64,000 nucleotides of DNA from DASXHD01 sp036488725 (GTDB taxonomy: Bacteria; Myxococcota_A; Polyangia; Polyangiales; Polyangiaceae): NCBI GenBank assembly GCA_036488725.1, contig DASXHD010000086.1, positions 31,731 through 95,730 of the forward strand, in the 5' to 3' direction. Below the pieces are notes generated by a model. It did no database searches, was not told where the DNA came from, and worked only from the letters and a program-made list of their open reading frames with translations. Shown here piece after piece: positions 16,353-26,337 of this stretch. Position 1 is the first letter of the stretch. The number at the start of each line of letters is the position of its first letter. A program made the position numbers and the translations under genes.

Positions 16353-19274
16353 TTATTGCACGCGGAGCGGGCCGCCGTCGATGCGGTTGTCGTGATCGTT
16401 CGGTCCGCTGACCACTTTCATGCGCGTCTCGCCCACGAATAGGCCGAAAAATACGGTGTAGGTGCCGGGCGAGAAATTCGGCTCGAGCGAAAACTCGTAG
16501 TCGTCGACGATGAGATCGTCTTTGAGCCAGAGCGAGAATGGGTACTTGCCGTCGAGCGGCTTGTGGTCGCCGTTGTGGCGGCGGCGGTAGCCGTCGATGT
16601 GGATGAACGCTTCCCACTCGGTCGTGACCGGCGCGAGCACGCGATAGTACGTGCGCATGCGGTACTTGCGTCCGGGCGCGACCGAGTCGACGCGTTTGCC
16701 TTTGGTGTCCACGATGTCGTAGCCGAGCACTTGGAGCTTGTTGTCCATGTTGACGTCGAGCTCGTGGTGCGGGTGCGGCGGCGACGACAGGAGGATCTTC
16801 GAGAGCGGGTTCTGATTTTTTTCGCTCGGCTCGAGCGACGACGCGGCGAGCAGAATTTGGCTCGAGCGCGCGTCTAGGATCGGGAGGTTTTGCGCCGGCT
16901 CGCCGTGGCTGTGTGTTCGCTCGCGGTAGAGCTGGTTGAGCTTCGGCAGCTCCTCGGAGCGCGTCGCGAGGTAGCGGCGCGCGCTCGGCGTGCCCTCGAC
17001 GAGCCACGCGAACGCGCGCTGCGTATCCGAGAGCGTCTCGACTTGGCCGCCGGCGTAATACGCCGCGGTGCGACCGCCGACGCCGAGGAGCGCGAGCGGC
17101 TCGCCTTGATGATGAATGTGCGCGTACGTCTCGAAGACTTCTTTCGGCGAGAGCTGATTCGCGAGCGCCGGATAAAATCCGAAGCACAGAACGAAACCGG
17201 GCACGGCCGAGAGCACCGAGAAGCCCGCGGTCCGGCTGCCGCCGAGGAGATCGCCGAGAAAGCCGATCGCGAGAAAGAGCGCGATGCCCGACGGGACCGC
17301 GAGCGCGAGCGCGACCGGAAGCCGCGTGTTGTGCGAGTAGAGGTAGGCGAAGATGCCGCCGGGGACGACGAGCACCATCAGCGGCACGAGCACGACCGCC
17401 GAAATGATCCAGCGGTTCTTCTTTTCGTCTTCGTCTTTTTCGTAGCCTTCGCGCAGGCGCGCAAAGAGCTCTTCGAACGGCTCGAAGCCGCGCGTGAGTG
17501 ACGCTGAGCTGAACGAGCGGCGCGTGTTGTCGAACGCCCAGCGCCACGTGTCGAGCGCGAAGACGACGCCGAACACGATCGCGAACGGCAAGAACGCGGC
17601 GACCCACCATGCGTTGAGGAGCGCGTCGCGCACTTGGAGCGACACTGACGCGACCCAGCCCATGTGGAAGCGCACGCCGACCCAAATCGCGAGGCCCGCG
17701 ATCGACGCGCCCGCGACGAGCGCGAAATAGGCCATCGCGAGCCAGCCGTCCCAAGCTTCGCGGAGCTTGTCGAGGAGATCGAGGTAGCGGTCCGGATCGA
17801 ACGGTTTGAATTTTCTGGCCGGGACGACCGCCTTCGGTTTTGGCTGTTCCTCGGTCGTCTCGTCGCCTTCGGTCCAGAGGAGCATGCCGAGCAGCGCGAA
17901 GCTGACGAGCGCGACCGTCCAGAGCGCGAGCGACGTGTCCTTGAAGCTCTCGGGGAACGACGCCGACTTGATGCCGAACGCGGCGTACGCTTTTTCGGGC
18001 ATCTCGTGGAAGTCGTGGTGGAGGATGCCGAGGAAGACGGCGATGCCGACGCCGACCGCGACCGACGGGTGCGCGCCGCGATCGAGATCGCGAAGCGCGA
18101 TGCCGCACGCCGCCGCGACGAGCGCGGGCGCGCAGAACGGGATGAGCTCGGTCTTCGCGCCGAGGTACGCGTGCGCGGCGAACGCGACCGAGACGCCCAC
18201 GACGAGCGCGGTGCGCGCGTAGCTCTCGCGCGTCTGGAGGACCCCGGTGCGGCCGACGGGCGCGAGCAAGAGGCGGCCGAGCGCGAACGGCGCGAACGCG
18301 CTCCACGGCGCGAGCGCGTGACCAATCGTGCCGATGACGACGTCGTAAGTCGGATACTTCGGCGGCGCCTTGATGAGCGCGCCGGCCGCGACGATGAGGT
18401 TCGCGCTCGGCTTGCTGACCGCGCCGATGCCCCAATAAAGCGTCGCGGCGCCCGCGAGCAGCGCGACCGCGCCGACCACGTCGCCGTAGAGCTCGAACCT
18501 GCGACGGCCGGCGGACCACGTGATGCCCCACGCGATGCCGACCGACAAAAGCGGAACGGCCAAGCCGAGGATCGCGCCGCGCGAATAGAAGCCCGTGACG
18601 AGACCCGCGACGCCGAAGACGGTCCACGCGACGCGGGCCATCGATGGCCCGCGATCTTCTTCGGTTCGCTCGAACGCGCCGACGGCGAGCCCGCCGAACG
18701 CGATCGCGACGCTCGTCATCGTGACGATGTCGCCGAGCATCGTGCGCGCTTGCACGAAAAAGAGCGGCATGGTCGAGAGCGCGATGGCCGAAAAAAGCCC
18801 CGCGCGACGATCGACGAGACGCGCGACGAACCCGTACGTCGCGACGACGCCGACGATGCCCCAAATCGCGAGCGGAAGCCGCCCCGCCCACTCGTGCAGG
18901 CCGAACAGCTTGAAGCCGAGCGCCATCGACGTGAACGGCAGCTCGGGCCGGCCGAGATCGTTCAAGTGCGGGAGCGAGTTGTCGGCGCCCGCGAGCGCGA
19001 GCCCGCCGGCGTGAAACAGATTCAGCGCGAGGCGGCGCGCCAAATCGGCGACGTTCAGCTCGTACGGGTCCCAGAGCCCGCTCTTCGAGAGCGGCGGCAG
19101 AATCAGAAAAAAGAGCGCCGGCAAAATCGCGGCGACAGCGAGGCTCACGCCCGCCGGCAAATCGCGCGGCGCCGCGGCCGCCGGCTTTTCCTCCGGCGTC
19201 TTCTCCGGCGTTTTCTCCGCGGCCTTCTCGGCCGGCTCTTCGGCTTCGGGCTCTTTTTTCGCGTCTTCGGACAT
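16353..19274 (-). CDS. GT39/ArnT-type polytopic glycosyltransferase
   Basis: 973 aa from ATG 19274. An acidic Lys/Glu/Pro-rich cytoplasmic head (about 1-45) precedes a dozen or more membrane helices. The first periplasmic loop has SGLWDPYELNVADLARRLA, matching the loop with the catalytic acidic residue of PMT/ArnT enzymes that use polyprenyl-phosphate sugars. The last 250 residues form a soluble periplasmic domain with a beta-sandwich look (HHELDVNMDNKLQVLGYDI). Transfer of a sugar to a surface lipid or protein is expected; the substrate is unknown. The PilZ gene follows within 10 nt. Confidence 0.85.
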   Translation of the reverse strand: MSEDAKKEPEAEEPAEKAAEKTPEKTPEEKPAAAAPRDLPAGVSLAVAAILPALFFLILPPLSKSGLWDPYELNVADLARRLALNLFHAGGLALAGADNSLPHLNDLGRPELPFTSMALGFKLFGLHEWAGRLPLAIWGIVGVVATYGFVARLVDRRAGLFSAIALSTMPLFFVQARTMLGDIVTMTSVAIAFGGLAVGAFERTEEDRGPSMARVAWTVFGVAGLVTGFYSRGAILGLAVPLLSVGIAWGITWSAGRRRFELYGDVVGAVALLAGAATLYWGIGAVSKPSANLIVAAGALIKAPPKYPTYDVVIGTIGHALAPWSAFAPFALGRLLLAPVGRTGVLQTRESYARTALVVGVSVAFAAHAYLGAKTELIPFCAPALVAAACGIALRDLDRGAHPSVAVGVGIAVFLGILHHDFHEMPEKAYAAFGIKSASFPESFKDTSLALWTVALVSFALLGMLLWTEGDETTEEQPKPKAVVPARKFKPFDPDRYLDLLDKLREAWDGWLAMAYFALVAGASIAGLAIWVGVRFHMGWVASVSLQVRDALLNAWWVAAFLPFAIVFGVVFALDTWRWAFDNTRRSFSSASLTRGFEPFEELFARLREGYEKDEDEKKNRWIISAVVLVPLMVLVVPGGIFAYLYSHNTRLPVALALAVPSGIALFLAIGFLGDLLGGSRTAGFSVLSAVPGFVLCFGFYPALANQLSPKEVFETYAHIHHQGEPLALLGVGGRTAAYYAGGQVETLSDTQRAFAWLVEGTPSARRYLATRSEELPKLNQLYRERTHSHGEPAQNLPILDARSSQILLAASSLEPSEKNQNPLSKILLSSPPHPHHELDVNMDNKLQVLGYDIVDTKGKRVDSVAPGRKYRMRTYYRVLAPVTTEWEAFIHIDGYRRRHNGDHKPLDGKYPFSLWLKDDLIVDDYEFSLEPNFSPGTYTVFFGLFVGETRMKVVSGPNDHDNRIDGGPLRVQ

Positions 19275-19331
19275 GTCGGCGGGGACCTTAGAGGGAAGCT
19301 TTCGAGGTGTCCATCGTGCTAGGAAGCGCCC

Positions 19332-20243
19332 ATGGCCGCCAAAAGCACCAGCGGAAGAGCTTTCCACGCAGGGCGCGTGGCGCTCGTCGGGCGGCCCAAT
19401 GTCGGCAAGAGCACCCTCCTTAACGTCGCCATCGGGGAAAAGATCGCGATCGTATCGCAGCACCCGCAGACCACGCGGCAGAGGCTACTCGGCGTTTTGA
19501 CCGCGCCCGACTCGCAAATCGTATTCGTGGACGCGCCGGGGCTTCAGCTCGGGAAGGCTCCGCCGCGGCATCGGCTCGGCGTTCGAATGCAAAACGAAGC
19601 GCTCGAGGCGCTGCGTGACGCCGACCTCGTGCTCGTGGTCGCCGACGCCCGAACCGAGCCCGACGCCGAGCTTCTCGCGAGCGCACCCAAGGGCGCGATC
19701 CTCGCGCTCAACAAAGTCGACCTCGTGAAACCGCGCAGCGATCTCCTGCCGCGGCTCGAAGCGTGGGGTAAGGCGCACGACTTCGCCGCCATCGTCCCCA
19801 TCAGCGCCAAGACGAAGAGCGGCGTCGAGCGGCTCGTGAAAGAGCTCCGCGAGCGGCTCCCCGAAGGCGACCCGATGTTCGAGGACGACACGCTCACCGA
19901 CAAGCCCGTCCGCTTCATGGTCGCCGAGTTCGTGCGCGAACAAATTCTGGTGCGCACGCGCCAAGAAGTTCCGCACGGCATCGCCGTCACCGTCGACCGC
20001 TTCGACGAGCTCGGAAAAAAACGCGGCGTGCGCGTCGCGCTCACGGTGCACGTGCCGAAAGACAGCCACAAGAAAATCGTCGTCGGCAAAGGCGGCGAGA
20101 TGCTGAAAGCCGTAGGAACTGCCGCGCGGCGCGAGCTCTCGCGCCTGCTCGACACGCCGGTGCATTTGGCGATTTGGGTGCGCGTCACGCCGGATTGGGT
20201 CGACGATCCGAAGGCGCTCGGCGATCTCGGGTACGAGTCATGA
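19332..20243 (+). CDS. era: GTPase Era
   Basis: 303 aa. The GTPase domain has G1 GRPNVGKST (about 20-28), the switch Thr-Thr-Arg in HPQTTRQR, G3 DAPG and G4 NKVD. A C-terminal KH domain carries the IVVGKGGEMLKAVG loop. Era binds 16S rRNA near the 3' end and acts in 30S maturation. It is coupled by ATGA to der, the ribosome GTPase that acts on the 50S subunit. The gene is divergent from the glycosyltransferase with a 57-nt gap. Confidence 0.97.
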   Translation: MAAKSTSGRAFHAGRVALVGRPNVGKSTLLNVAIGEKIAIVSQHPQTTRQRLLGVLTAPDSQIVFVDAPGLQLGKAPPRHRLGVRMQNEALEALRDADLVLVVADARTEPDAELLASAPKGAILALNKVDLVKPRSDLLPRLEAWGKAHDFAAIVPISAKTKSGVERLVKELRERLPEGDPMFEDDTLTDKPVRFMVAEFVREQILVRTRQEVPHGIAVTVDRFDELGKKRGVRVALTVHVPKDSHKKIVVGKGGEMLKAVGTAARRELSRLLDTPVHLAIWVRVTPDWVDDPKALGDLGYES

Positions 20244-21637
20244 CCAAACATTTTCGAGGACACGACGACGATTTTCCGGTCGCCGAGGACGCGCCGCTTC
20301 CGCTCGTCGCGGTCGTCGGACGGCCCAACGTCGGCAAGTCGACGCTCTTCAACCGTCTCGCGCGGCGCAAGCTCGCGATCGTGCACGACGAGCCGGGCGT
20401 CACGCGCGATCGGCACTACGCGACGACGACCGCTTTCGGTCGACCCTACGCGCTCGTCGACACCGGCGGGTTCGATCCCGAGTCCGAAGACCCGATGAAG
20501 GCGGGCATCACCGACCACGTGCGCGCGGCGATCTCGGAGGCCGACGTCGTCGTCTTCGTGAGCGACGCGAGCGCCGAGATGACCGCGGCCGATCGCGCGG
20601 GCGTCGATCTTTTGCGGCGCTCGAAGAAGCCGGTCGTGTACGTCGCGAACAAAGCCGACTCGCCGCGGCGCGACGCCGAAGCGTTCGAGCTCTATCGCCT
20701 CGGCGTGAAAGAAGTCTTGCCGGTGAGCGCGCTCCACGGGCGCGGAATCGGCGAGCTCGAATCGGCGATCCTCGAGCGCCTTCCGCCCGCCGAGGAGGTG
20801 CCCGAGCAAGACGGCGAGCCGCTCCTCCGCGTCGCGATCGTCGGGCGTCCGAACGCCGGAAAATCCTCGCTCCTCAATCGCGTGCTCGGCGAGACGCGCA
20901 TGCTCGTCGACGATCGGCCCGGCACGACGCGCGACGCGATCGACGCGCTCGTCACGCGCGACGACAAGAAATACGTCCTCATCGACACCGCCGGCATCCG
21001 CCGCAAATCCAAGGTGAACAAAGCCGAGGACACGGTCGAAGCGCTCGGCGTCCTCTCGGCGATTCGCTCGATCGAGCGCGCGCACGTCGTCGTCCTCATG
21101 TGCGACGCAAACGAAGGCGTCTCCGAGCAAGACGCGAAAATCCTCGGCCTCGCCGACGACCGTTTGCGCGCGATGATCGTCGTGCTCAACAAAACGGACC
21201 TGCTCGACAAGAAAGAAATGGCGAAGGCCGAAGAGCGCGCGAAAGAAAAGCTCGCGTTCGTGTCGTACGTCCCGATCGTGCCGATGTCGGTAAAAAACGG
21301 CCGCGGCATCGCCGAGCTCTTTCGAACGATCGACGAAGTGCGCCAGGGATATTTCCACCGTGCGACGACCGGTGAGCTCAATCGCTTCTTCGAGCAAGTC
21401 CTCGACACGCGCCCGCCGCCCACGATGGGCGGCCGCTCCCCTCGCCTCTATTTCATCACGCAAACGAGCGTCGCGCCCCCCACGTTCGTCGCGATGTCGA
21501 ACGCCCCCGACTCGATCCACTTTTCCTACCAGCGCTACGTCCAAAACCAGCTACGCAAGCGCTTCGGTTTCGTCGGCTCCCCCATCCGCGTGCACTACCG
21601 CCAAAAACGCCGCCGTGGCGAAGAGAAGAGGGAATAA
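20240..21637 (+). CDS. der: GTPase Der (EngA)
   Basis: 465 aa from ATG 20240, overlapping the era stop as ATGA. Two tandem G domains are visible: the first with GRPNVGKSTLF, DTGG and NKAD, the second with GRPNAGKSSLL, DTAG and NKTD. The C-terminal KH-like domain ends in a basic tail (YRQKRRRGEEKRE). Double-domain Der is needed for 50S assembly. The start was moved inward from possible upstream TTG codons because of the overlap and the normal family N-terminus. Confidence 0.97.
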   Translation: MTKHFRGHDDDFPVAEDAPLPLVAVVGRPNVGKSTLFNRLARRKLAIVHDEPGVTRDRHYATTTAFGRPYALVDTGGFDPESEDPMKAGITDHVRAAISEADVVVFVSDASAEMTAADRAGVDLLRRSKKPVVYVANKADSPRRDAEAFELYRLGVKEVLPVSALHGRGIGELESAILERLPPAEEVPEQDGEPLLRVAIVGRPNAGKSSLLNRVLGETRMLVDDRPGTTRDAIDALVTRDDKKYVLIDTAGIRRKSKVNKAEDTVEALGVLSAIRSIERAHVVVLMCDANEGVSEQDAKILGLADDRLRAMIVVLNKTDLLDKKEMAKAEERAKEKLAFVSYVPIVPMSVKNGRGIAELFRTIDEVRQGYFHRATTGELNRFFEQVLDTRPPPTMGGRSPRLYFITQTSVAPPTFVAMSNAPDSIHFSYQRYVQNQLRKRFGFVGSPIRVHYRQKRRRGEEKRE

Positions 21638-21721
21638 ACAGGAAGCCCAGAAGCTCAAAAGATTTATTTGTAAAATACAAACAAACAAATCTCTCCTTCT
21701 GATCTCCTGAACTTCCTGTTT
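21636..21721. terminator. Large imperfect inverted repeat between der and arsA-type gene
   Basis: Ten-base outer arms (21636-21645 and 21712-21721, AAACAGGAAG/CTTCCTGTTT) enclose partly paired arms. At the centre lies a perfect TTGTA-AAA-TACAA palindrome (21668-21680) that folds as a short hairpin. It fills the gap between convergent genes, so a bidirectional terminator is likely. Both arms belong to the dispersed ACAGGAAG repeat described in the findings. Confidence 0.6.
21668..21680. other. Palindromic motif TTGTA-AAA-TACAA
   Basis: Perfect site, the only clear intergenic one, at the centre of the der/arsA inverted repeat. Confidence 0.7.
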
Positions 21722-21727
21722 CTCCTC

Positions 21728-22876
21728 TCAAGCCGTGAGGGTGTCGGCGAGTTGGGCGAGGAGGGCGAGGTCGTGCACGTCCGATGCGAGCTCGGGAACC
21801 GAGACGAGGGGCGCGCGGGATTTGAACTCGTCGATGACTTTGACGTTGCGCGCGTCGAGCGCGGCGAGAGCGAACGCGTCGGCGTGAGCGCGGGCCACGC
21901 GTGAGCCGCCGTCTTCGCCGAGCACGGGTTCGAGCCCGGCCGCGCGAATCGCGGCGGCCGCTTGCTCGGCGGTCGCAGGCGCGCTCGCGCCGCGCGGCGG
22001 AACGTGAAGCCGATTCACGACGAACGCGCCGAGCGGCATCTCGTGCTCGATCAAACGCTCGGCGAAATAGCGCACCTCGCGGAGACTCATCGGCGCCGGC
22101 GACGTGACCAGCACGAACGCGACGTCGTTCGAGCGCAAAGTCTCGTGCACGATCGCGGCGCGCTGTTTGAAGCCGCCGAAGAGATCGTTCAGCTCGGTGA
22201 TGAGCTCGGCCATCGCTTCGAGGAACCCGCCGCCGGTGATTTTTCCGATGCCGCGCAAGACGACCGCCGCGCTCTTCGCGAGAATGTTGAGCGAGAGGCG
22301 CCCACTCTTCTCGAACGCTTGCACGAACCATTTCATCGTCGCCGAGTCGAGCGCGTCCATCAGCCGCTCGGGCGCGTCGAGAAAATCGAGCGCGTTCGCC
22401 GTGGGCGGCGTGTCGAGCACGACGAGATCCCATTTCGGATCGTCTTTGACCGCGACGAGCTTCTCGACCGCCATGTACTCCTGCGTGCCGGCGAGCGACG
22501 TCGAGACGTATTTGTAGAGCTTGTTGTCGAGGAGCTTCTTCGCTTTGTCGGGCGACGAAGAATATTTGTTCACGAGCTCGTCGAAGGTCGTCTTCGTGTC
22601 GAGCATCATCACGGTGAGCTCGCCCTTCATCGGCACGCCCGCGTCTTCGAAGCGGCGCTTGTCGATTTTCGCCGCTTCGGTCTCGATGGTTCGCAAGCCG
22701 AGGCTCTCGGCGAGGCGCTTGGCGGGATCGATCGTGAGGCAGAGGACGCGCTTGCCCTCGCGCGCGGCGGCGACCGCGAGCGCTGCGGCGGTGGTCGTCT
22801 TGCCGACGCCGCCCGCGCCCACCGTGATGAGCACGCGGCGCGTTCGGATGAGCTGATCCAGTTTGGCGGCCGCCAT
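21728..22876 (-). CDS. ArsA/Get3-family ATPase
   Basis: 382 aa. The deviant Walker A motif GAGGVGKTT (about 20-28), the DTPPTANALDFLD switch and SPAPMSLREVRYF are typical of the single-domain ArsA family of bacteria with complex envelopes. There is no metal-binding Cys triad, so arsenite transport is not supported; such proteins more often act in membrane-protein or lipid targeting. It is followed 12 nt later by nothing on its own strand and preceded by an SRPBCC lipoprotein gene whose stop is 12 nt upstream, so those two form an operon. Confidence 0.85.
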   Translation of the reverse strand: MAAAKLDQLIRTRRVLITVGAGGVGKTTTAAALAVAAAREGKRVLCLTIDPAKRLAESLGLRTIETEAAKIDKRRFEDAGVPMKGELTVMMLDTKTTFDELVNKYSSSPDKAKKLLDNKLYKYVSTSLAGTQEYMAVEKLVAVKDDPKWDLVVLDTPPTANALDFLDAPERLMDALDSATMKWFVQAFEKSGRLSLNILAKSAAVVLRGIGKITGGGFLEAMAELITELNDLFGGFKQRAAIVHETLRSNDVAFVLVTSPAPMSLREVRYFAERLIEHEMPLGAFVVNRLHVPPRGASAPATAEQAAAAIRAAGLEPVLGEDGGSRVARAHADAFALAALDARNVKVIDEFKSRAPLVSVPELASDVHDLALLAQLADTLTA

Positions 22877-22888
22877 CCCGCCAAGCTT

Positions 22889-23524
22889 TTAGCGCGACGT
22901 CACGGCGGCGGCTTCGGTTTTTTGGCGATACCGATTCAGGATGATGCGCACGCCTTCGCGGAGCTCGGGCAAAATCCAGGCGCGCGGCAATGGCAGGTGC
23001 GGGTCAGCGAGAAATTCGAACTGGGCGATCGTGTCGGCGCCGGCGGGGACGATGCGCCAAAAAATCCGGAGGTCGTCGAGGTTCCCGCGCACCTCGTCGC
23101 CGCGGTACGCGTAGCCGCCCGCGTCTTTGCGCACGGGTCGAAAACGAACGACCGCCCAGACGTAATCGTGGATGACGGTCGGCACCTTCAAGTAGAGATC
23201 GGTCACGTCGAGGTCCGGTTGCCGGTCGACGACCGTGCTCTGCTCGATGTACTCGGGGTTGAGATCTTGGTAATCGCCGAACCGCGTCGCGACGGCATAT
23301 GCGACCGAGAGCGGCGCGTGCACGCGGACGTATCCGCCCACGGTCGGCATGTCATTGTCGGGGTCGACGGTGTCGTGCTCGTAGATCTTCACGACGTCGG
23401 TCGCGTCCTCGAGCCCGGTCACGACGCGCGTCTGGGGCGGCGAAGGCACGACGGGACGCGCGACGCGCACCTGCGGCGCAGATGCGCACGCGAGCATCGC
23501 CGGCAGAAAAAATGCGACACGCAT
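22889..23524 (-). CDS. SRPBCC (START-like) lipoprotein
   Basis: 211 aa from ATG 23524. The N-terminus MRVAFFLPAMLACAS is a lipoprotein signal. The rest (about 60-205) has the START/SRPBCC layout: a first strand with VRVHAPLSVAYAVATRFGDY, long antiparallel strands (DLYLKVPTVIHDYVWAVVRFRP) and a C-terminal amphipathic helix (LREGVRIILNRYRQKTE). These folds bind hydrophobic ligands in a deep pocket. The partner gene downstream is the ArsA-type ATPase. Ligand and role are unknown. Confidence 0.8.
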   Translation of the reverse strand: MRVAFFLPAMLACASAPQVRVARPVVPSPPQTRVVTGLEDATDVVKIYEHDTVDPDNDMPTVGGYVRVHAPLSVAYAVATRFGDYQDLNPEYIEQSTVVDRQPDLDVTDLYLKVPTVIHDYVWAVVRFRPVRKDAGGYAYRGDEVRGNLDDLRIFWRIVPAGADTIAQFEFLADPHLPLPRAWILPELREGVRIILNRYRQKTEAAAVTSR

Positions 23525-23589
23525 CGGGGCCAACCTCTTACGTTGGACACCCACGGAAGCTTCTTCCTGGGTCCTCCGTAGGTCGCGTC

Positions 23590-24867
23590 GTGCGCCGAGC
23601 TCTCCTCGCCTTTTTGCTCCTCTCGTGTGCATCGAGTCCGACGACGACGACCGCGGCGGCGCCAGCGCTCGTGAGCTCGCCGAAATCGGCTGCGAGCGGC
23701 GAAGTCATCGACCTCCAAACGATCCGCGCGGTCGCTGACGTCTCGAGCGCGGCGGCGGTCACCGACGCCCGCGGGCGCGCGTTCATCGTCGGCTCGATCG
23801 ACAAGCGGCTATCGGATGCGTACGTGCTGGCGCTCGACGCCAAGCACGAACCGCTCTGGACCAAACACTTCGGCGGCCGTGGCGTGGACGAGGGCGACGA
23901 CGTGGCGGTCGACGCGACGGGCGTCTACGTGAGCGGCGTGTTCGCGAGCCCTTCGATCGATCTCGGAGGCGGTCCGCTCGCAAACGCGGGCGGCCGCGAC
24001 TTGTTTCTCGCGAAGTACGACTTCGACGGCAAGCTCCTTTGGGCGAAACGCTACGGCGACGCGCTCGACCAAGGCTCGATGCGCCTTCGCGCGCACCCGG
24101 ACGGCGGCGTCATCGCGACGGGATGGTTCGACGGCACGCTGGATTTCGGGTCGGGCCCGGTGCGCGGCGTCGACGCGAGAGCATCGTACGTCGCGCGCAT
24201 CGACGGGAGCGGTCGAGCGCTTTGGGCGCGCGCATTCGGCCACCGCTTCGACTTCGCCGAGACCGACGCCGTCATCGACGCGCGCGGTCACGTCTTCGTG
24301 AGCGGCGGCTCGGACGGCACGAGCGAGCTCGTTCCCGGCGGGGGTCCCCGCGACCATTACGATCTCGGCCCAGTCCTGCTCGAGCTCGACGACCACGGCG
24401 TGATCGTCTCGACCAAACGCTTCGGGGGCGGCGCGAACAACATGACGACCGCGCTCGCGCTCGCGCCGGACGGGTCGCTCCGTTTCGCCGCTGCGACGCT
24501 CGGAGCGGTCGACTTCGGTGACGGCCTCCAGCCTGCTCCCGGGCACGTCGACGTCCACGTCGCGCGCTTCGACGCAGCCGGAACGCTCGCGTGGCGCGCG
24601 CAGCCGTTCGGCGGCCTCCTCGCTCGGGTCGAGGCGCTCGCCGTCGATGCCCGCGGCGACACGATCGTCGTCGGCGAGATTCTGCGCGCCAACGCGTCGC
24701 GCGGAATCGCCGTCGCGCTCTCGCCGAGCGGCACGATTCGCTGGACCTACGAGCTCGCCGGCGGAATCCGGTCGTCGCTCCAGCGCGTGAGCTTCGACGC
24801 GCGCGGACGCGTCGTCCTCGTGGGAATGCGCGACGACGCGATCGTCTTCGTCACGCTCGCGCCGTAA
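23590..24867 (+). CDS. Beta-propeller (SBBP-like) lipoprotein
   Basis: 425 aa from GTG 23590; the lipoprotein signal VRRALLAFLLLSC follows directly. About six 50-60 residue repeats of the form 'DARG-x-x-F-V-x-G ... LALD-x-x-G-x-x-LW-x-x-x-FGG' are seen, as in SBBP-type beta-propellers common in myxobacterial surface lipoproteins. The stop abuts the dnaB stop with no gap (24867/24868). Function is unknown; display or recognition is the usual inference. Confidence 0.85.
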   Translation: MRRALLAFLLLSCASSPTTTTAAAPALVSSPKSAASGEVIDLQTIRAVADVSSAAAVTDARGRAFIVGSIDKRLSDAYVLALDAKHEPLWTKHFGGRGVDEGDDVAVDATGVYVSGVFASPSIDLGGGPLANAGGRDLFLAKYDFDGKLLWAKRYGDALDQGSMRLRAHPDGGVIATGWFDGTLDFGSGPVRGVDARASYVARIDGSGRALWARAFGHRFDFAETDAVIDARGHVFVSGGSDGTSELVPGGGPRDHYDLGPVLLELDDHGVIVSTKRFGGGANNMTTALALAPDGSLRFAAATLGAVDFGDGLQPAPGHVDVHVARFDAAGTLAWRAQPFGGLLARVEALAVDARGDTIVVGEILRANASRGIAVALSPSGTIRWTYELAGGIRSSLQRVSFDARGRVVLVGMRDDAIVFVTLAP

Positions 24868-26337
24868 TCACTCTTCGAATTCGCCGTCGGCCAAGTTGTC
24901 GAAGCGCGTGTACGCGTGATCGAACCGGCACTTCGCGGTGCCCGTCGGGCCGTTACGTTGTTTGGCGATGATGAGCTCGGCGACGTTCGGCTCGGTCGTC
25001 GCCTCGCGGTTGTAATACTCGTCGCGATAAATGAAGACGATGTTGTCGGCGTCCTGCTCGATGGCGCCCGACTCGCGCAAGTCGCTGAGCTGCGGCCGCT
25101 TGCTCTTTTCGCTTCGCGTCTCGACGGCGCGATTGAGCTGCGAGAGCGCGATCACCGGCAAGTAGAGCTCTTTCGCGAGGCCCTTCAATCCGCGGGAAAT
25201 CTCGCTGATTTCTTGCTCGCGCGACTGCGCCCCGTCGCGGCCTTTCATGAGCTGCAAATAGTCGACGATGACGAGGCCGATGCGCTTTTGCGCGCGCCCG
25301 CCGTTCGGGTCCGGCCGGTCGAACTCGGCTTGGAGACGCCGCACCTTCGCGCGAAGCTCGAGGATCGAGAGCGACGGCGTGTCGTCGATCCAAATCGGCA
25401 AGCTCCCGAGGTACGACGCAGCTTGCGTGAGCTTGCTCCAATCTTGCGGCGAGAGATGTCCTTGCCGGAGCTTGCCGACGTCGACGCGCGCCTCGCTGCA
25501 GAGCATGCGGTTCGCGATTTGTTCGCGCGGCATCTCGAGCGAAAAGACCGCGACGCCCACGCCCGGCTCGTCCCAGCGCTTGTCTTGGCCCGGCGCTTCG
25601 CCCGCCGTCTCGCGCCCGCGCGGCGAGGCGACGTTGGTCGCGACGTTGAGCACGAAGCTCGTCTTGCCCATGCCGGGGCGCGCCGCGACGATCGACAAAT
25701 CGCCCGGGTGAAGGCCCGCGGTGAGCCGGTCGTAGCGATCGAATCCCGTTGGGGTTCCGGTGATGCGATCGCCGCGCTGCATCGCCTCGGTGAGCGCTTT
25801 GAACGACTTCTTCATCACGTCGAGGAGCTTCTCGACGCTGCTCGACTCGGGCGTGCGCGCGATTTGGTAGATGTCTTGCTCGGCGCCGTCGATGTACTGC
25901 TGCGCCTCGCCGTAATCGAGGTAGCCCGTCGCCGCGACGCGCTGGCACGTCGCGATGAGCTGCCTCACGCGAAACTTTTCGTGAATGGTCCGCCCGTACG
26001 CCGCGACGTTCGAGACGGCCGGCGCCGCGTTGAGCAGCTCGGTCAGGTACGCCATGCCGCCGACCTGCGCGATGCGGTCGCGATTTTTGAGCCACGTGCC
26101 CACTTGCACGACGTCGACCGGCTGCCCGACCGTGCGCAGCTCGATCGCCGCCTCGAACACGCGCCGATGCGCCTCCGAATAAAAATGCTCCGGCTTCAAA
26201 AACTCGAGGACCTTGTCGAGCGCGCTCGTGTCGAGCATGACCGCCGACAAAACCGCCGCCTCGGCGTCGAGATCGTGAGGCGGAACACGCCCCTCGACGA
26301 TCAGGGGCTCCACGACTTTTGCGCGTGCTTCTCGCAT
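24868..26337 (-). CDS. dnaB: Replicative DNA helicase DnaB
   Basis: 489 aa from ATG 26337, with GGGGAA 4 nt upstream. The N-terminal domain (PPHDLDAEAAVLSAVMLD) and the RecA-like C-terminal domain are complete. Walker A is ARPGMGKTSF (about 210-219), Walker B is VIVDYLQLM, and the arginine-finger region is SDLRESGAIEQDAD. A 20-residue insert lies after Walker A (SPRGRETAGEAPGQDKRW), a feature I would expect to be lineage-specific. There is no intein. The helicase unwinds at the replication fork with primase DnaG. Confidence 0.97.
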   Translation of the reverse strand: MREARAKVVEPLIVEGRVPPHDLDAEAAVLSAVMLDTSALDKVLEFLKPEHFYSEAHRRVFEAAIELRTVGQPVDVVQVGTWLKNRDRIAQVGGMAYLTELLNAAPAVSNVAAYGRTIHEKFRVRQLIATCQRVAATGYLDYGEAQQYIDGAEQDIYQIARTPESSSVEKLLDVMKKSFKALTEAMQRGDRITGTPTGFDRYDRLTAGLHPGDLSIVAARPGMGKTSFVLNVATNVASPRGRETAGEAPGQDKRWDEPGVGVAVFSLEMPREQIANRMLCSEARVDVGKLRQGHLSPQDWSKLTQAASYLGSLPIWIDDTPSLSILELRAKVRRLQAEFDRPDPNGGRAQKRIGLVIVDYLQLMKGRDGAQSREQEISEISRGLKGLAKELYLPVIALSQLNRAVETRSEKSKRPQLSDLRESGAIEQDADNIVFIYRDEYYNREATTEPNVAELIIAKQRNGPTGTAKCRFDHAYTRFDNLADGEFEE